Assembly (NCBI GenBank): GCA_016209525.1
Contig: JACQWK010000685.1
Coordinates: 1 to 43,376, forward strand
Direction: 5' to 3'
From: Verrucomicrobiota bacterium
Lineage (GTDB): Bacteria > Verrucomicrobiota > Verrucomicrobiia > Limisphaerales > SIBE01
Length of the DNA: 43,376 nt
In this document: piece after piece, positions 23,805 to 31,488 of the stretch
Position numbering within the stretch: the first letter of the stretch is position 1
Layout: every line of letters starts with the position of its first letter
Program-made: the position numbers and the translations under genes
The notes under the pieces: model-generated
Database searches by the model: none
Seen by the model: only the letters and a program-made list of their open reading frames with translations
What the model was told of the DNA's origin: nothing

Positions 23805-25066
23805 CTCCCGGAATCAGGTGCGTTTGTGTCGATGATCTGAGCCGTGCCGTTGAGATTAGTGATGGTCAGCGCAGCGATGGGTGACCATGCCATCAGATTG
23901 GTTGACGCTTCAATCTGATACTCAAAGCCGCGGCCGCCTTTCAGAGAGAATGACCTGGCGCCACCCGAGGTTTGGACCAGCAACCTCGGCGGCTCGGCCA
24001 CAGTCAAAATCTGTTTCGTCGGCAGGTCGTGGAACTCCTGAACGGTTCCCGACGGCCACTCCATACGGACCGTCTCAATGCGGGTCGCGTTCCCAAGCCC
24101 AAAATAGGATTCAAGCTCGCCGCCGCCATAGCCGGCTCCCGAAGTGACTTGGCGCAACTGCCAGAAGGTTTTCCCGGCGATTGTCGCCCGGACACGAACT
24201 TTTGCGCCAATCGCCAAGCGGTTCGAAACGGTTCCGACTAATTTAACCCTGATCCAGTTATTGCTGTTGCCGCTGTTCCGGTAGAGAGCATCGTTCTCGC
24301 TGGTATGCGCTCCCTTGGCAACAAAGAGATCCAGAAATCCGTCGTTGTCGTAATCACCCCAGGCGCAGCCTGCTGAATGTCCTATGTCATTGACCAAGTC
24401 ACCTACAGTGACCTTGGTGAAGGCGGGATCGACATCCCAGTGGCCAACTTGGCTGGTGACGGCGCCCAAAGGATTAGCGATGACGATGCAGCCATCGGAT
24501 TGCACGGCGACGGCGCTGACCGACTCGCGCTCGGCTCTGGACAGGTGCGCGTTGAAAATCTTGTCGAGTGTGCCGTCGGCGTTGAGCTGGATAAGATTGG
24601 TTCCTGGAGTGGCGAACTGGCCGGCGACCAGCAGTTTGCCATCGGACGCGAGCGCCACGGACGAAATGAATTTGCCGCATTCGCGATTGGCAATCGGCAC
24701 ACGGGTGAATTGGCGATCCACCGAACCTGTGGCGGTCAGCAAAGTTGCCTGGTTGTACAGGTGGGCCGTGCCATCGGCGTCGTTGTTGCATCCCCCTGGG
24801 AAATCCGCCACAAAGACCCTTCCGTCGGGCAGGTGCTGAAGGATGGCGATGGAGGAAGTAAATGGTGCGGGCTTGAATGTCGAATCGACCGAACCGTCGC
24901 GGTTCACTCGCACGAATACGTTCGTGGAGGGGTACGCGCCGTTGGCGCTCGTCCAAGTGGACCAGATCCAGGCGCAAGCCGTCACGGATCGCATCCAGTC
25001 CAAGAAAGCTGAGAGGCGCCGAAGGCCCACTTTTGGTTTGGTTTCTACGATTTGGATTGGCTGCAT
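23762..25066 (-). pseudogene. Mosaic frame: delta-60 repeats joined to FG-GAP and ASPIC/UnbV domain
   Basis: A 434-residue open frame that mixes families. Residues ~45-205 are delta-60 repeats ('VNRDGSVDSTFKPAPF', 'LASDGKLLVAGQFATPG', 'NADGTLDKIFN'). Residues ~215-260 are an FG-GAP/CRTAC-type repeat ('CAWGDYDNDGFLDLFVAKG'). Residues ~268-360 are an ASPIC/UnbV domain ('NNWIRVKLVGTVSNRLAIG', 'MEWPSGTVQEFHDLPTKQ'). The first 40 residues are meaningless and no signal peptide exists. In another frame just upstream (25090-25190) is the tail of an Ig-like module ('PPYTLQRATDLGRGDWVDLV'). The pieces normally occur in different genes, so this looks like recombination among repeat proteins. The frame may still be translated. 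Confidence 0.65.
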
Positions 25067-25315
25067 GGCCGGCTGGCCGCGCGGCGTTTTTCACAAGATC
25101 AACCCAATCGCCTCGGCCCAAATCCGTGGCTCGTTGCAAGGTGTAGGGAGGCCTCCCCCCGCTCCAGTTCAGAAACAGAATTAGGCTCAATCGTTTCAGG
25201 TCTTTCGGCTTTCATGGCGCGCCAGGTCGTTGCGTGTTAGCCGTCCATGTCTCCTCCTATCAATGCGGAATCGGCCGGGAGAAAGCGACGAAAAAGTGGA
25301 CCGAATGAGTGTCAG

Positions 25316-25447
25316 TCACTGCCCGGTCTGCTCTACCTGCCATACGCGCACCTCGTCGAAGGAAACGGATGCGAGGCTGTCAGCATCGGGATTGAAGCCG
25401 AGTTCCCGGACGGGTTGCCGGTGGCCTTTCAGAACGCCGACTTTCGT
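25316..25447 (-). pseudogene. WD40 repeat fragment
   Basis: In a frame different from the upstream FGE-like gene, the DNA encodes 'VGVLKGHRQPVRELGFNPDA' followed by 'DSLASVSFDEVRVWQVEQTG' and a stop: one complete WD40 blade (GH dipeptide, then an RVW ending). No further blades exist upstream. It is the last blade of a lost propeller gene, attached to the end of the FGE lipoprotein gene. Bases 25067-25315 hold only the out-of-frame Ig-like scrap near 25100-25190. Confidence 0.6.
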
Positions 25448-26391
25448 CTGTTTTGGAAAATCCCAGAAATGAAATGCTGCGAAATGGCAGACGACAAGTC
25501 CCCGCTCGAAGCCTTCCGCACGCAGCGAAAGCCGTAGATATCGTAGCCGAAGCAAACATCGGCGTATCCGGGATTCTCGTTATAGCGATAGCCTGAGCGG
25601 CAATTCTCGGCACTGAATCTCCAGGCGCCGCCGCGAAGGACTTTGGTCGTGCCTGCGGCTGGGCCTCGAGGATTTTCGCGGGGAGATTCTTGGTAATAGT
25701 CCACCTTGTAAAAGTCATTGCACCACTCCCAGACGTTGCCGTGCATGTCGTAAAGTCCCCATGGATTCGGCTGCTTCTGGCCGACGGGCCGAGGATGTCC
25801 GCCCGAGTTTTTTTCGAACCACGCGAAGTCGCCGAGTTTGGCGGCGCTCTCGCCAAAGGAATAGGCCGTAGTTGTTCCAGCTCGGCAGGCATACTCCCAT
25901 TCCGCTTCCGTAGGCAGTCGGTAGCCATTGGCTTCGAAATTGCACTGCCAGGTATTGGTCTCATAGCAAGGTCGAAGGCCTTCCAACCGGGAACGCTCGT
26001 TGCAGAATCTCACCGCGTCGGACCACCGGACCTGTTCGACAGGATTCTTGTCTCCTTTCCATCGGGAGGGATTCGTGCCCATGATTTTCTGAAACTGCTC
26101 TTGGGTGACGAGATGTTTATCGATGTAAAATGAACTGATAACAACCTCGTGCGGCTCGGCATCGACCTCCTCCTTGTCTCCCATCACGAACCGGCCTCCC
26201 GGAAGTTGAACCATCGCCATGGCATTTGTGTCCGCAGGCTTCTGCCCGGTATGCTCTTGGGGGCTGGCGGTGGGCGAGGCCTTGACTGCTTCCGATGGCT
26301 TCGTGGTGGCGTCGGAAATCTGGCGTTCACAACCTGTGCAGAGGGCCAAGGCTGCGGATACGGAAAGTGCGACAAGAAAAGTTGAATTCAT
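25429..26391 (-). CDS. Lipoprotein with formylglycine-generating-enzyme-like domain, paralogue 2
   Basis: 320 residues, a paralogue of the protein at 16241-17179. It has a signal peptide with a lipobox-like end (Cys21, 'LALCTGCERQ'), a Thr/Ser/Pro linker, then the FGE fold: 'MVQLPGGRFVMGDKEEVD', 'VTQEQFQKIMG', 'ANGYRLPTEAEWEYACR', 'NVWEWCNDFYK' and 'VLRGGAW...YGFRCVR'. As in paralogue 1, the first catalytic-type cysteine is kept ('ENCRSGYRY') and the second is replaced, here by Tyr. The last ~25 residues after 'FRCVR' overlap a WD40 fragment in another frame, so the true C-terminus may have been altered. It is 36 bases after the exported-protein gene and probably co-transcribed with it. Confidence 0.85.
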   Translation of the reverse strand: MNSTFLVALSVSAALALCTGCERQISDATTKPSEAVKASPTASPQEHTGQKPADTNAMAMVQLPGGRFVMGDKEEVDAEPHEVVISSFYIDKHLVTQEQFQKIMGTNPSRWKGDKNPVEQVRWSDAVRFCNERSRLEGLRPCYETNTWQCNFEANGYRLPTEAEWEYACRAGTTTAYSFGESAAKLGDFAWFEKNSGGHPRPVGQKQPNPWGLYDMHGNVWEWCNDFYKVDYYQESPRENPRGPAAGTTKVLRGGAWRFSAENCRSGYRYNENPGYADVCFGYDIYGFRCVRKASSGDLSSAISQHFISGIFQNRRKSAF

Positions 26392-26427
26392 CGTGCAATC
26401 AACAGCGACAATCCAAACGGATTCTCC

Positions 26428-28266
26428 TCAATAGTCCGCCCAAATCTCATAGCCGTCAGGATTTCTCAGACACTGCCTGCATCGCCGCCGGATTTCCTCG
26501 GCGACTTCGACAGCCTTGGCTTGGTTCAGAGCGGCGTAACCGGCCTCCTGAAAAAATTTCCGCGTGACCGCGTGGCACTGAGCCACCACATAATCTTGAG
26601 CGCCGCCCATGGCTCTCCAAGCTTTGAGCAGTTCCATGTACGCTTTCAGGTTGTTCGGACTTTTTCGAGAAGTCAGGGCGATCGTTTGCCGCGCCAATTC
26701 ACCGGCATGTTCCAGCGATTTCATGTTTTCTTTCTGCACCTCGCACTCCTGTGGAATCTGACGAACGATCTGCTCCAAGCCCTCAAGCAACGGCTTCAGC
26801 TCGGTCGCGGAGCTTCCTTGAGACTGCAGGAACTTGGTCATGTCCCCGGCAAACTGCCTGTACTCGTCAATTCTTTCCAGGTGCCGCCGGACAAAGAAGA
26901 TCATGTCGTCCAATGCCCCCGCCACATAATCCTTCTTTGCGGTCTCTTGGCCGGCCTCGAACACGGCTTGGATCGCTTCGGTATATCCGCACGTGCAGGC
27001 GCGATGCACTCCCACGCCGCTGCGGGGATGATGCGTGCGCAACTTGCGGCCCGCAATGTCGAGGATCGATTCGCTCATCGGCCTGCCGAGCGTCGCCTTG
27101 AGGATATCGACCGGTGTCGAGACCGAGAGAGGGGTCCCCTGCCCTTCCAGAAAATAGACGAGCGACTCGCCCTTGGGCGGCACCTTCTTGCTCAAGTGAT
27201 AAAACGCGGTGTCCCCGTTGAACCAGACGGGATAAACATACGAACCGGGCACGCCACGCCAGACCTGCCCTTTGGATTCTCTAAAGGCAAACGTCGTCTT
27301 CACTCCGGCTTCGGACAATTGGGTCTGCCACCTTGCCGGAAATGGACGCTTCCATTGGATCGCCACATCCTTCTCCAGGTATGTCGGCTTCAATTCTTCT
27401 CGATGCCAGATGCCGGGCGCTCCCAGCGGAGCGAAGAAAAAGCTTTGCCCGTCAGGCTCGAAGTCGATGGACTCGATGAGGCGCTTCCCTTGTGGTTCGC
27501 CGCCCAAACCGAGCCCTATCTGTTGCTTGCCCTTCGGCCAAGTCATGACGAACATGTTGGCTTCGCCAGGCAATAGCCCCACGAAACAATTCTCGGACGG
27601 AAGGCAGAGTGTCTTCGAAGACGGATGCTGGGCGGCGTTGACAATGAGATCATCGCCGACAAATGCAGGCACCACTCCATACTCGATCGGGCCGATCAAT
27701 CTGATTCCCTTCAATTTCTCTCCGGGCTTGATCTCTATGATTTCGGTCCGGCCAAACGTGAAGCGAGCCGACAGCGCCTCAGATCCTTTGGCAGCAAAAA
27801 AGGCCTCCAAGGCCACTTCGTCACCGGCGTGCCGCAGGATCTCGCAGCGACTGATGTTCACAGGCTGGCTTTTCGATTGAAGCGGGGCAAATTCCAGGAG
27901 CTTTCTGCCGAGCGTTGAGGTCGCCGAAGCAGCAGGCCCTGTCGAAGCCTCAGCGGCCTTCGCGTAAATGACCATTCGCCCTTTGGCAGACCAGAACACC
28001 GCGGCAAGGCTGTGATTCTCCACAACCGCATCTCCCTTGAACGAGTATTCTCGGCCGTAGTATCCCGGATCCGAAGCGGCCTTGGCCGGATCGGCTTCCA
28101 ATGACAGGAGATTGGTTGGAACCGCCTTCCAACCTGTTCGGTTCGACGGATCAAATGTGTCAGCGAATGGCGAAGCGGTGTCCCAGAGGGCGACATTGTT
28201 CGCCGCCTCTGCTCCGCATGCCGTCGGTTGGGCCACAGTGAAGGCGAACATGACCAGCACGGCCAT
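26428..28266 (-). CDS. Large exported protein of unknown function
   Basis: About 612 residues from the ATG at 28266, chosen because it gives a signal peptide ('MAVLVMFAFTVAQPTACGAEA'). The frame is open further upstream but only by reading through the palindrome at 28311-28386. I do not recognise a family. The N-terminal two thirds looks beta-rich ('YGREYSFKGDAVVENHSLAA', 'SARFTFGRTEIIEIKPGEKL', 'GIWHREELKPTYLEKDVAIQW'). The C-terminal 180 residues are helical and charged ('DDMIFFVRRHLERIDEYRQF', 'LLEGLEQIVRQIPQECEVQK') with Cys pairs 'ACTCGY' and 'RRCRQCLR'. A periplasmic carbohydrate-related role is possible but unproven. An FGE-like lipoprotein gene follows after 36 bases. Confidence 0.75.
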   Translation of the reverse strand: MAVLVMFAFTVAQPTACGAEAANNVALWDTASPFADTFDPSNRTGWKAVPTNLLSLEADPAKAASDPGYYGREYSFKGDAVVENHSLAAVFWSAKGRMVIYAKAAEASTGPAASATSTLGRKLLEFAPLQSKSQPVNISRCEILRHAGDEVALEAFFAAKGSEALSARFTFGRTEIIEIKPGEKLKGIRLIGPIEYGVVPAFVGDDLIVNAAQHPSSKTLCLPSENCFVGLLPGEANMFVMTWPKGKQQIGLGLGGEPQGKRLIESIDFEPDGQSFFFAPLGAPGIWHREELKPTYLEKDVAIQWKRPFPARWQTQLSEAGVKTTFAFRESKGQVWRGVPGSYVYPVWFNGDTAFYHLSKKVPPKGESLVYFLEGQGTPLSVSTPVDILKATLGRPMSESILDIAGRKLRTHHPRSGVGVHRACTCGYTEAIQAVFEAGQETAKKDYVAGALDDMIFFVRRHLERIDEYRQFAGDMTKFLQSQGSSATELKPLLEGLEQIVRQIPQECEVQKENMKSLEHAGELARQTIALTSRKSPNNLKAYMELLKAWRAMGGAQDYVVAQCHAVTRKFFQEAGYAALNQAKAVEVAEEIRRRCRQCLRNPDGYEIWADY

Positions 28267-28780
28267 GTTCCGCCAAAGCGAATCGTTTTCCAGGAACGAT
28301 TCGTTCAAAGGTAGGGCCGGCATCTTGCCTGCCCGTAAGGGAGTTTCAAGACTTCCAAAAGGAGGCAGGCTGGAAGCTTGCCCTACGCTATATGTCGGCG
28401 CAAAAGTTTCCCGATGCGTTGACTTCATAAGCAGTGTCGTTTCCGGGCTTTTCCATCTGATTTGAACACCAAGGTTTTTCTTCGCGGCGCCCTGCACGCT
28501 TGAGATTCTCGGTTTGAACAACAGGGCGATTGTAACAAGCCTCATTCGAGAAGCAAGGAACTCGACGGATGTCGGACCGATATATCCCCAGGGTTCATTC
28601 ATCAACTCCTCCGCCCCGAAACGCCGACCGCGTCGGATTGCCGCCCGTTGCCCGCTACCCTCTCCTGCCCGCGCGCCTCCATTCTTTTGCTCGACCCGCA
28701 CCGCAGGATGGGGCATTCTCCGGACGGATGTCCCACGGACATCGCGAAGCGGTGAACCAAAGCAGGACAGCGCCTCTGAT
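28267..28780. other. Divergent intergenic region
   Basis: 514 bases between the exported protein and the response regulator. It contains the palindrome at 28311-28386 and no gene I can support. It should hold promoters for both neighbours; none is clear. Reading frames cross it from both sides, but they have unnatural composition and no similarity. Confidence 0.5.
28311..28386. repeat. 76-base palindrome with GGCAGGC arms
   Basis: Left arm 'gtagggccggcatcttgcct' and right arm 'ggcaggctggaagcttgccc', ending 'tac'. It is an extended relative of the short palindrome at 4138-4160. Confidence 0.75.
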
Positions 28781-29923
28781 ATGACACCAGAAAGAATCCT
28801 TTGTGTGGACGATGACCCGCTCACGCTGGTCGCAATTGAAAAAGACCTCCGAGGGCATTTCCCCGTGATCACCGCGCTGAGCGGCGAACAGGCGCTGGCG
28901 CTCATCCAAAACCAGGGACCGTTCGGGGTGATCCTCGCGGACATGGTCATGGATGGAATGACCGGCGTCGAGTTGCTCGCCCAAGCTCAACGCGTCGCAC
29001 CCGACACTGTCCGGATGATGCTCACCGGCGATAAAGACAAACAAACCGCGGTTGAAGCAATCAATGAGGGCCGCATCTTCCGCTTTTTGTCGAAGCCTTG
29101 CCCGGCCGAGAAGATGATCGCCGCGCTGAACGCCGGGCTCGAACAGTATCGCCTCGTCATCGCAGAGCGGCAGCTCCTGGAGGAGACGCTGAATGGCAGC
29201 GTGAAGATGTTCACCGAAGTGCTCTCCACGCGCGAACCGGAATCCTTTGGCCGCGGGCAAAAGATTTGCGAGTACGTACGATTGGTGGCGCCGGCCCTGA
29301 AGCTGAATCAGATTTGGGACATCGAAGTCGCGGCCATGCTCGCTCGAATCGGATGGCTGGCCCTTCCGCCCAGGGTCTTGCACACGTTTAGCTCGGGGGA
29401 ACCCCTGAACCCGCGCGAATCGGACATGGTGGCGCGGGTTCCCGAATTCGGCTACAACGTGCTGTCCAAGATCCCGCGCCTGGAGCCAGCCGCCCGGATT
29501 GTTCTCTTTCAAAGCAAAAATTTTGACGGCAGTGGTTTTCCCAAAGGCTCGATTCCCAACGACCAGATTCCGGCCGGTTCGCGGCTGCTCAAGATTCTTT
29601 CCGATTTCGTCGAACTTGAAACCAAGGGCGCAACCAAGAAGCGGGCCGCGGACCTGATGCAGCAAAACCTGCGATTCTACGACCCGGTTCTGCTCGAGAA
29701 AGTGATGCACGTCTTGGTGGCCGAGGAAACGCTGAGTCCAGGCACTCCGCTGCGGGTCTCACAACTTTTGCCTGGCCAAGTGATGCTTTCCTCCGTCGAA
29801 ACGCTGGACGGCCAACTGATCGTCGCGGCGGGGACGGTCCTGTCGCCGATGATGCTGGAGCGCTTCGCCAATTTCGCGGAGCTCAGCGGGATCAAGGAAC
29901 CGATCTACGTAAGGCGCAAATGA
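28781..29923 (+). CDS. Response regulator with degenerate HD-GYP-type output domain
   Basis: 380 residues. Residues 1-125 are a complete receiver domain: acidic pocket Asp10-Asp12, phospho-acceptor Asp54 in 'ILADMVMDG', Thr82 and Lys105 in 'FLSKPCP'. The rest aligns with the HD-GYP domain of RpfG-type c-di-GMP phosphodiesterases, but all metal ligands I can check are gone: 'LHDIGK' becomes 'LARIGW' (187-192), 'HPE' becomes 'VPE' (220-222), and 'HHE..DG.GYP' becomes 'FQSKNFDGSGFP'. The GFP loop remains. It is probably a phosphorylation-controlled binding module, not an active phosphodiesterase. The ATG at 28781 directly precedes the receiver. No partner kinase is adjacent. Confidence 0.82.
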   Translation: MTPERILCVDDDPLTLVAIEKDLRGHFPVITALSGEQALALIQNQGPFGVILADMVMDGMTGVELLAQAQRVAPDTVRMMLTGDKDKQTAVEAINEGRIFRFLSKPCPAEKMIAALNAGLEQYRLVIAERQLLEETLNGSVKMFTEVLSTREPESFGRGQKICEYVRLVAPALKLNQIWDIEVAAMLARIGWLALPPRVLHTFSSGEPLNPRESDMVARVPEFGYNVLSKIPRLEPAARIVLFQSKNFDGSGFPKGSIPNDQIPAGSRLLKILSDFVELETKGATKKRAADLMQQNLRFYDPVLLEKVMHVLVAEETLSPGTPLRVSQLLPGQVMLSSVETLDGQLIVAAGTVLSPMMLERFANFAELSGIKEPIYVRRK

Positions 29924-29966
29924 AGATTCGCCGGAGTCCGAAGGCCAAACACAATCTGCGATGCCT

Positions 29967-30090
29967 ATTAATCAGTTCATAAGTATCTCGACATGAAAAA
30001 TGCCCCTCACCCCATCCCTCCCCATCGGATGGAGAGAGGGTGGCCGAAGCCCGGGTGAGGGGTGTGTAGCTACTCCTGAACTCATTCTTG
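29967..30090. repeat. Palindromic MITE-like element, family D copy 2
   Basis: Same organisation as 6085-6205: 'cagttcata', then 'tgcccctcaccccatccctc', then 'gggtgaggggtgtg', then 'ctgaactcatt'. The shared flanks outside the core hairpin show that the unit is about 120 bases. It ends three bases before the start codon of the DNase II remnant. Confidence 0.75.
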
Positions 30091-30092
30091 AC

Positions 30093-31073
30093 ATGAACAC
30101 AGCAGGAAATCTCCCCGCCCCCACGCCCATGGCTGGCAAAAATCAACCGGTGGACTGGCTGTTTGCCTTCAAATTCAATGCCGCGTCCTTTCCCGGATGC
30201 ACCGATGACGGAGTGACTCCATCCGTGGGCACGAAGGGAATTTTTGGAGGGACAGTTCAAGGCTATCCCAGCGGCCACAGCCAGCAATATGTTTTCGCGA
30301 CCAACAAAACCCCAAGACTGGTTCAGGGAGCCGGCTGCCTGGGTGCAACCAACTCGGATCCGTTGGGTGTGACTTTTGGGCAAGTGTACAATCGTCCCGG
30401 CTACAACTATGTGCTGTGGAACGACCAGTTCTACAATAATCCCATTGAGAATATGGATTCACCTTGGGGTCACTCCAAAGGAATGGCCGCCTGGAACAAC
30501 GCGGGCGAGGGCTTTGTCCTTCAGGTTTCCACGCCGTCCTGGCCTGCTTCAGGCAGCCGCGCCAACCCCCGCAAAAACGATGGCAATACCCTGGGTTGCA
30601 TCAAAGACGATGACATCGAGGTCAGCCAGCATTTCTTCGTCCTGAAACTCACGAAAGACGATCTCGCCGCCGTGTTGAAGGCCTTGGCGAATTCCAGTGT
30701 CGCCACCAGCCTTGATCACGCGGAAATTGTGCACAATGGCGGACCCGCTGACATCCAGGCCTTGGTCAAACTGCTGGGAAAAAAATCGGGCAGCAAGGAT
30801 GGCACTATCGCCACCCTCTCCACGGGCGTTCAGTTGATTTCCAAGCCATCGGCATTGGCCGTCCCGCCCTGGCAATTAGTCTCATCCAAGCTGAACAGTG
30901 TTCCGCTGCGAGTCGCCAGTTGGTGGGCCACGCCGCAGATTTACTCCACCACAGCCGAGACCACGATCGGCTGCTGGCCTGCTGGATTAGGGAAGCCAGG
31001 CGCGGTCGAGATCGCAACCACGGGAACCTGGAAAAACAAATCCATCGGACTGGAAGGAGGCGAAGGCCAGTAG
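30093..31073 (+). pseudogene. DNase II-family nuclease, 3'-truncated
   Basis: 326 residues similar to DNase II, an acid endonuclease family best known from animals. Visible motifs are 'NQPVDWLFAFKFN' at the N-terminus, 'YNYVLWNDQFYNN', the first catalytic H-x-K in 'WGHSKGMAAW', 'GFVLQVSTPSWPASG' and 'GNTLGCIKDDD'. The family needs a second H-x-K (DHSKW) near the end. Here the frame stops at 'SIGLEGGEGQ', just before that motif is expected. The following bases encode, on the other strand, a piece of adenosine deaminase, so the 3' end has been replaced. No signal peptide is seen. It lacks part of its active site and should not cut DNA in the normal way. Confidence 0.7.
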
Positions 31074-31078
31074 TCACG

Positions 31079-31360
31079 CAGGGCCACGGGTCCGTTCTCT
31101 GGTCCGACGATGAATAGAGCGGCTCGTTCATGCGCAACAACTCGACCGTGGTGTTGGTGATCGTCGGCGTGGACTCGATCGCGAAAGTTGTGGTGTTGAT
31201 GTAATGATTATCTTTCTTGACCCAGTCCAGGAATGTCTCCGCGTAGATTGATCCCGAGTAGCGATGATGGATATCGCCTCCTTTTGGCATGAGGGTGAAG
31301 AACTGATTCAAACCGGCTACGTTGGCTTCAGGAGTGCTGAGCAGCTCTTGACGGGTCGGA
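31079..31360 (-). pseudogene. Adenosine deaminase, N-terminal fragment
   Basis: The frame reads 'LNQFFTLMPKGGDIHHRYSG' then 'SIYAETFLDWVKK', the N-terminal signature of bacterial adenosine deaminase-like proteins. The first metal-binding H-x-H appears as His-His-Arg, so a ligand seems lost. Similarity ends near 31080 at 'SSDQRTDPWP', exactly where the opposing DNase II frame also stops. At its 5' side it runs, with a frame change, into the remnant of an MpaB-type paralogue. About 90 of more than 450 expected residues remain. Confidence 0.65.
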
Positions 31361-31481
31361 CCTTTTGGACCGCCGCGGCGAGCCAGGTCAGCCGAATGGC
31401 AGCTTCGCGGGCGTCGAAAGCCGGGTCGGCTTGCTTTCGCATCTCGTCCAAAAACTCGCTGGCCCACAATTCAGCGCTCAT
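31317..31481 (-). pseudogene. Collapsed third paralogue of the MpaB-like genes
   Basis: It begins 8 bases after the stop of the preceding paralogue with 'MSAELWASEFLDEMRKQADP', which matches the starts of both large neighbours ('MSTTQWTDEFLAAMR', 'MSDAKWNNEFLDPMR'). After about 23 residues it jumps to 'LTWLAAAVQKVRP', equivalent to residues 319-331 of the 767-residue paralogue. About 300 codons have been deleted in frame, and the remainder is replaced by the adenosine deaminase fragment. It shows that the operon once had three copies. Confidence 0.7.
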
Positions 31482-31488
31482 GGACTTA

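Noticed and set aside
26521..27576. 351-codon rightward frame opposite the exported protein
   Set aside because: Unusual His/Gln/Arg composition and no similarity; the opposite strand has a signal peptide and natural composition.
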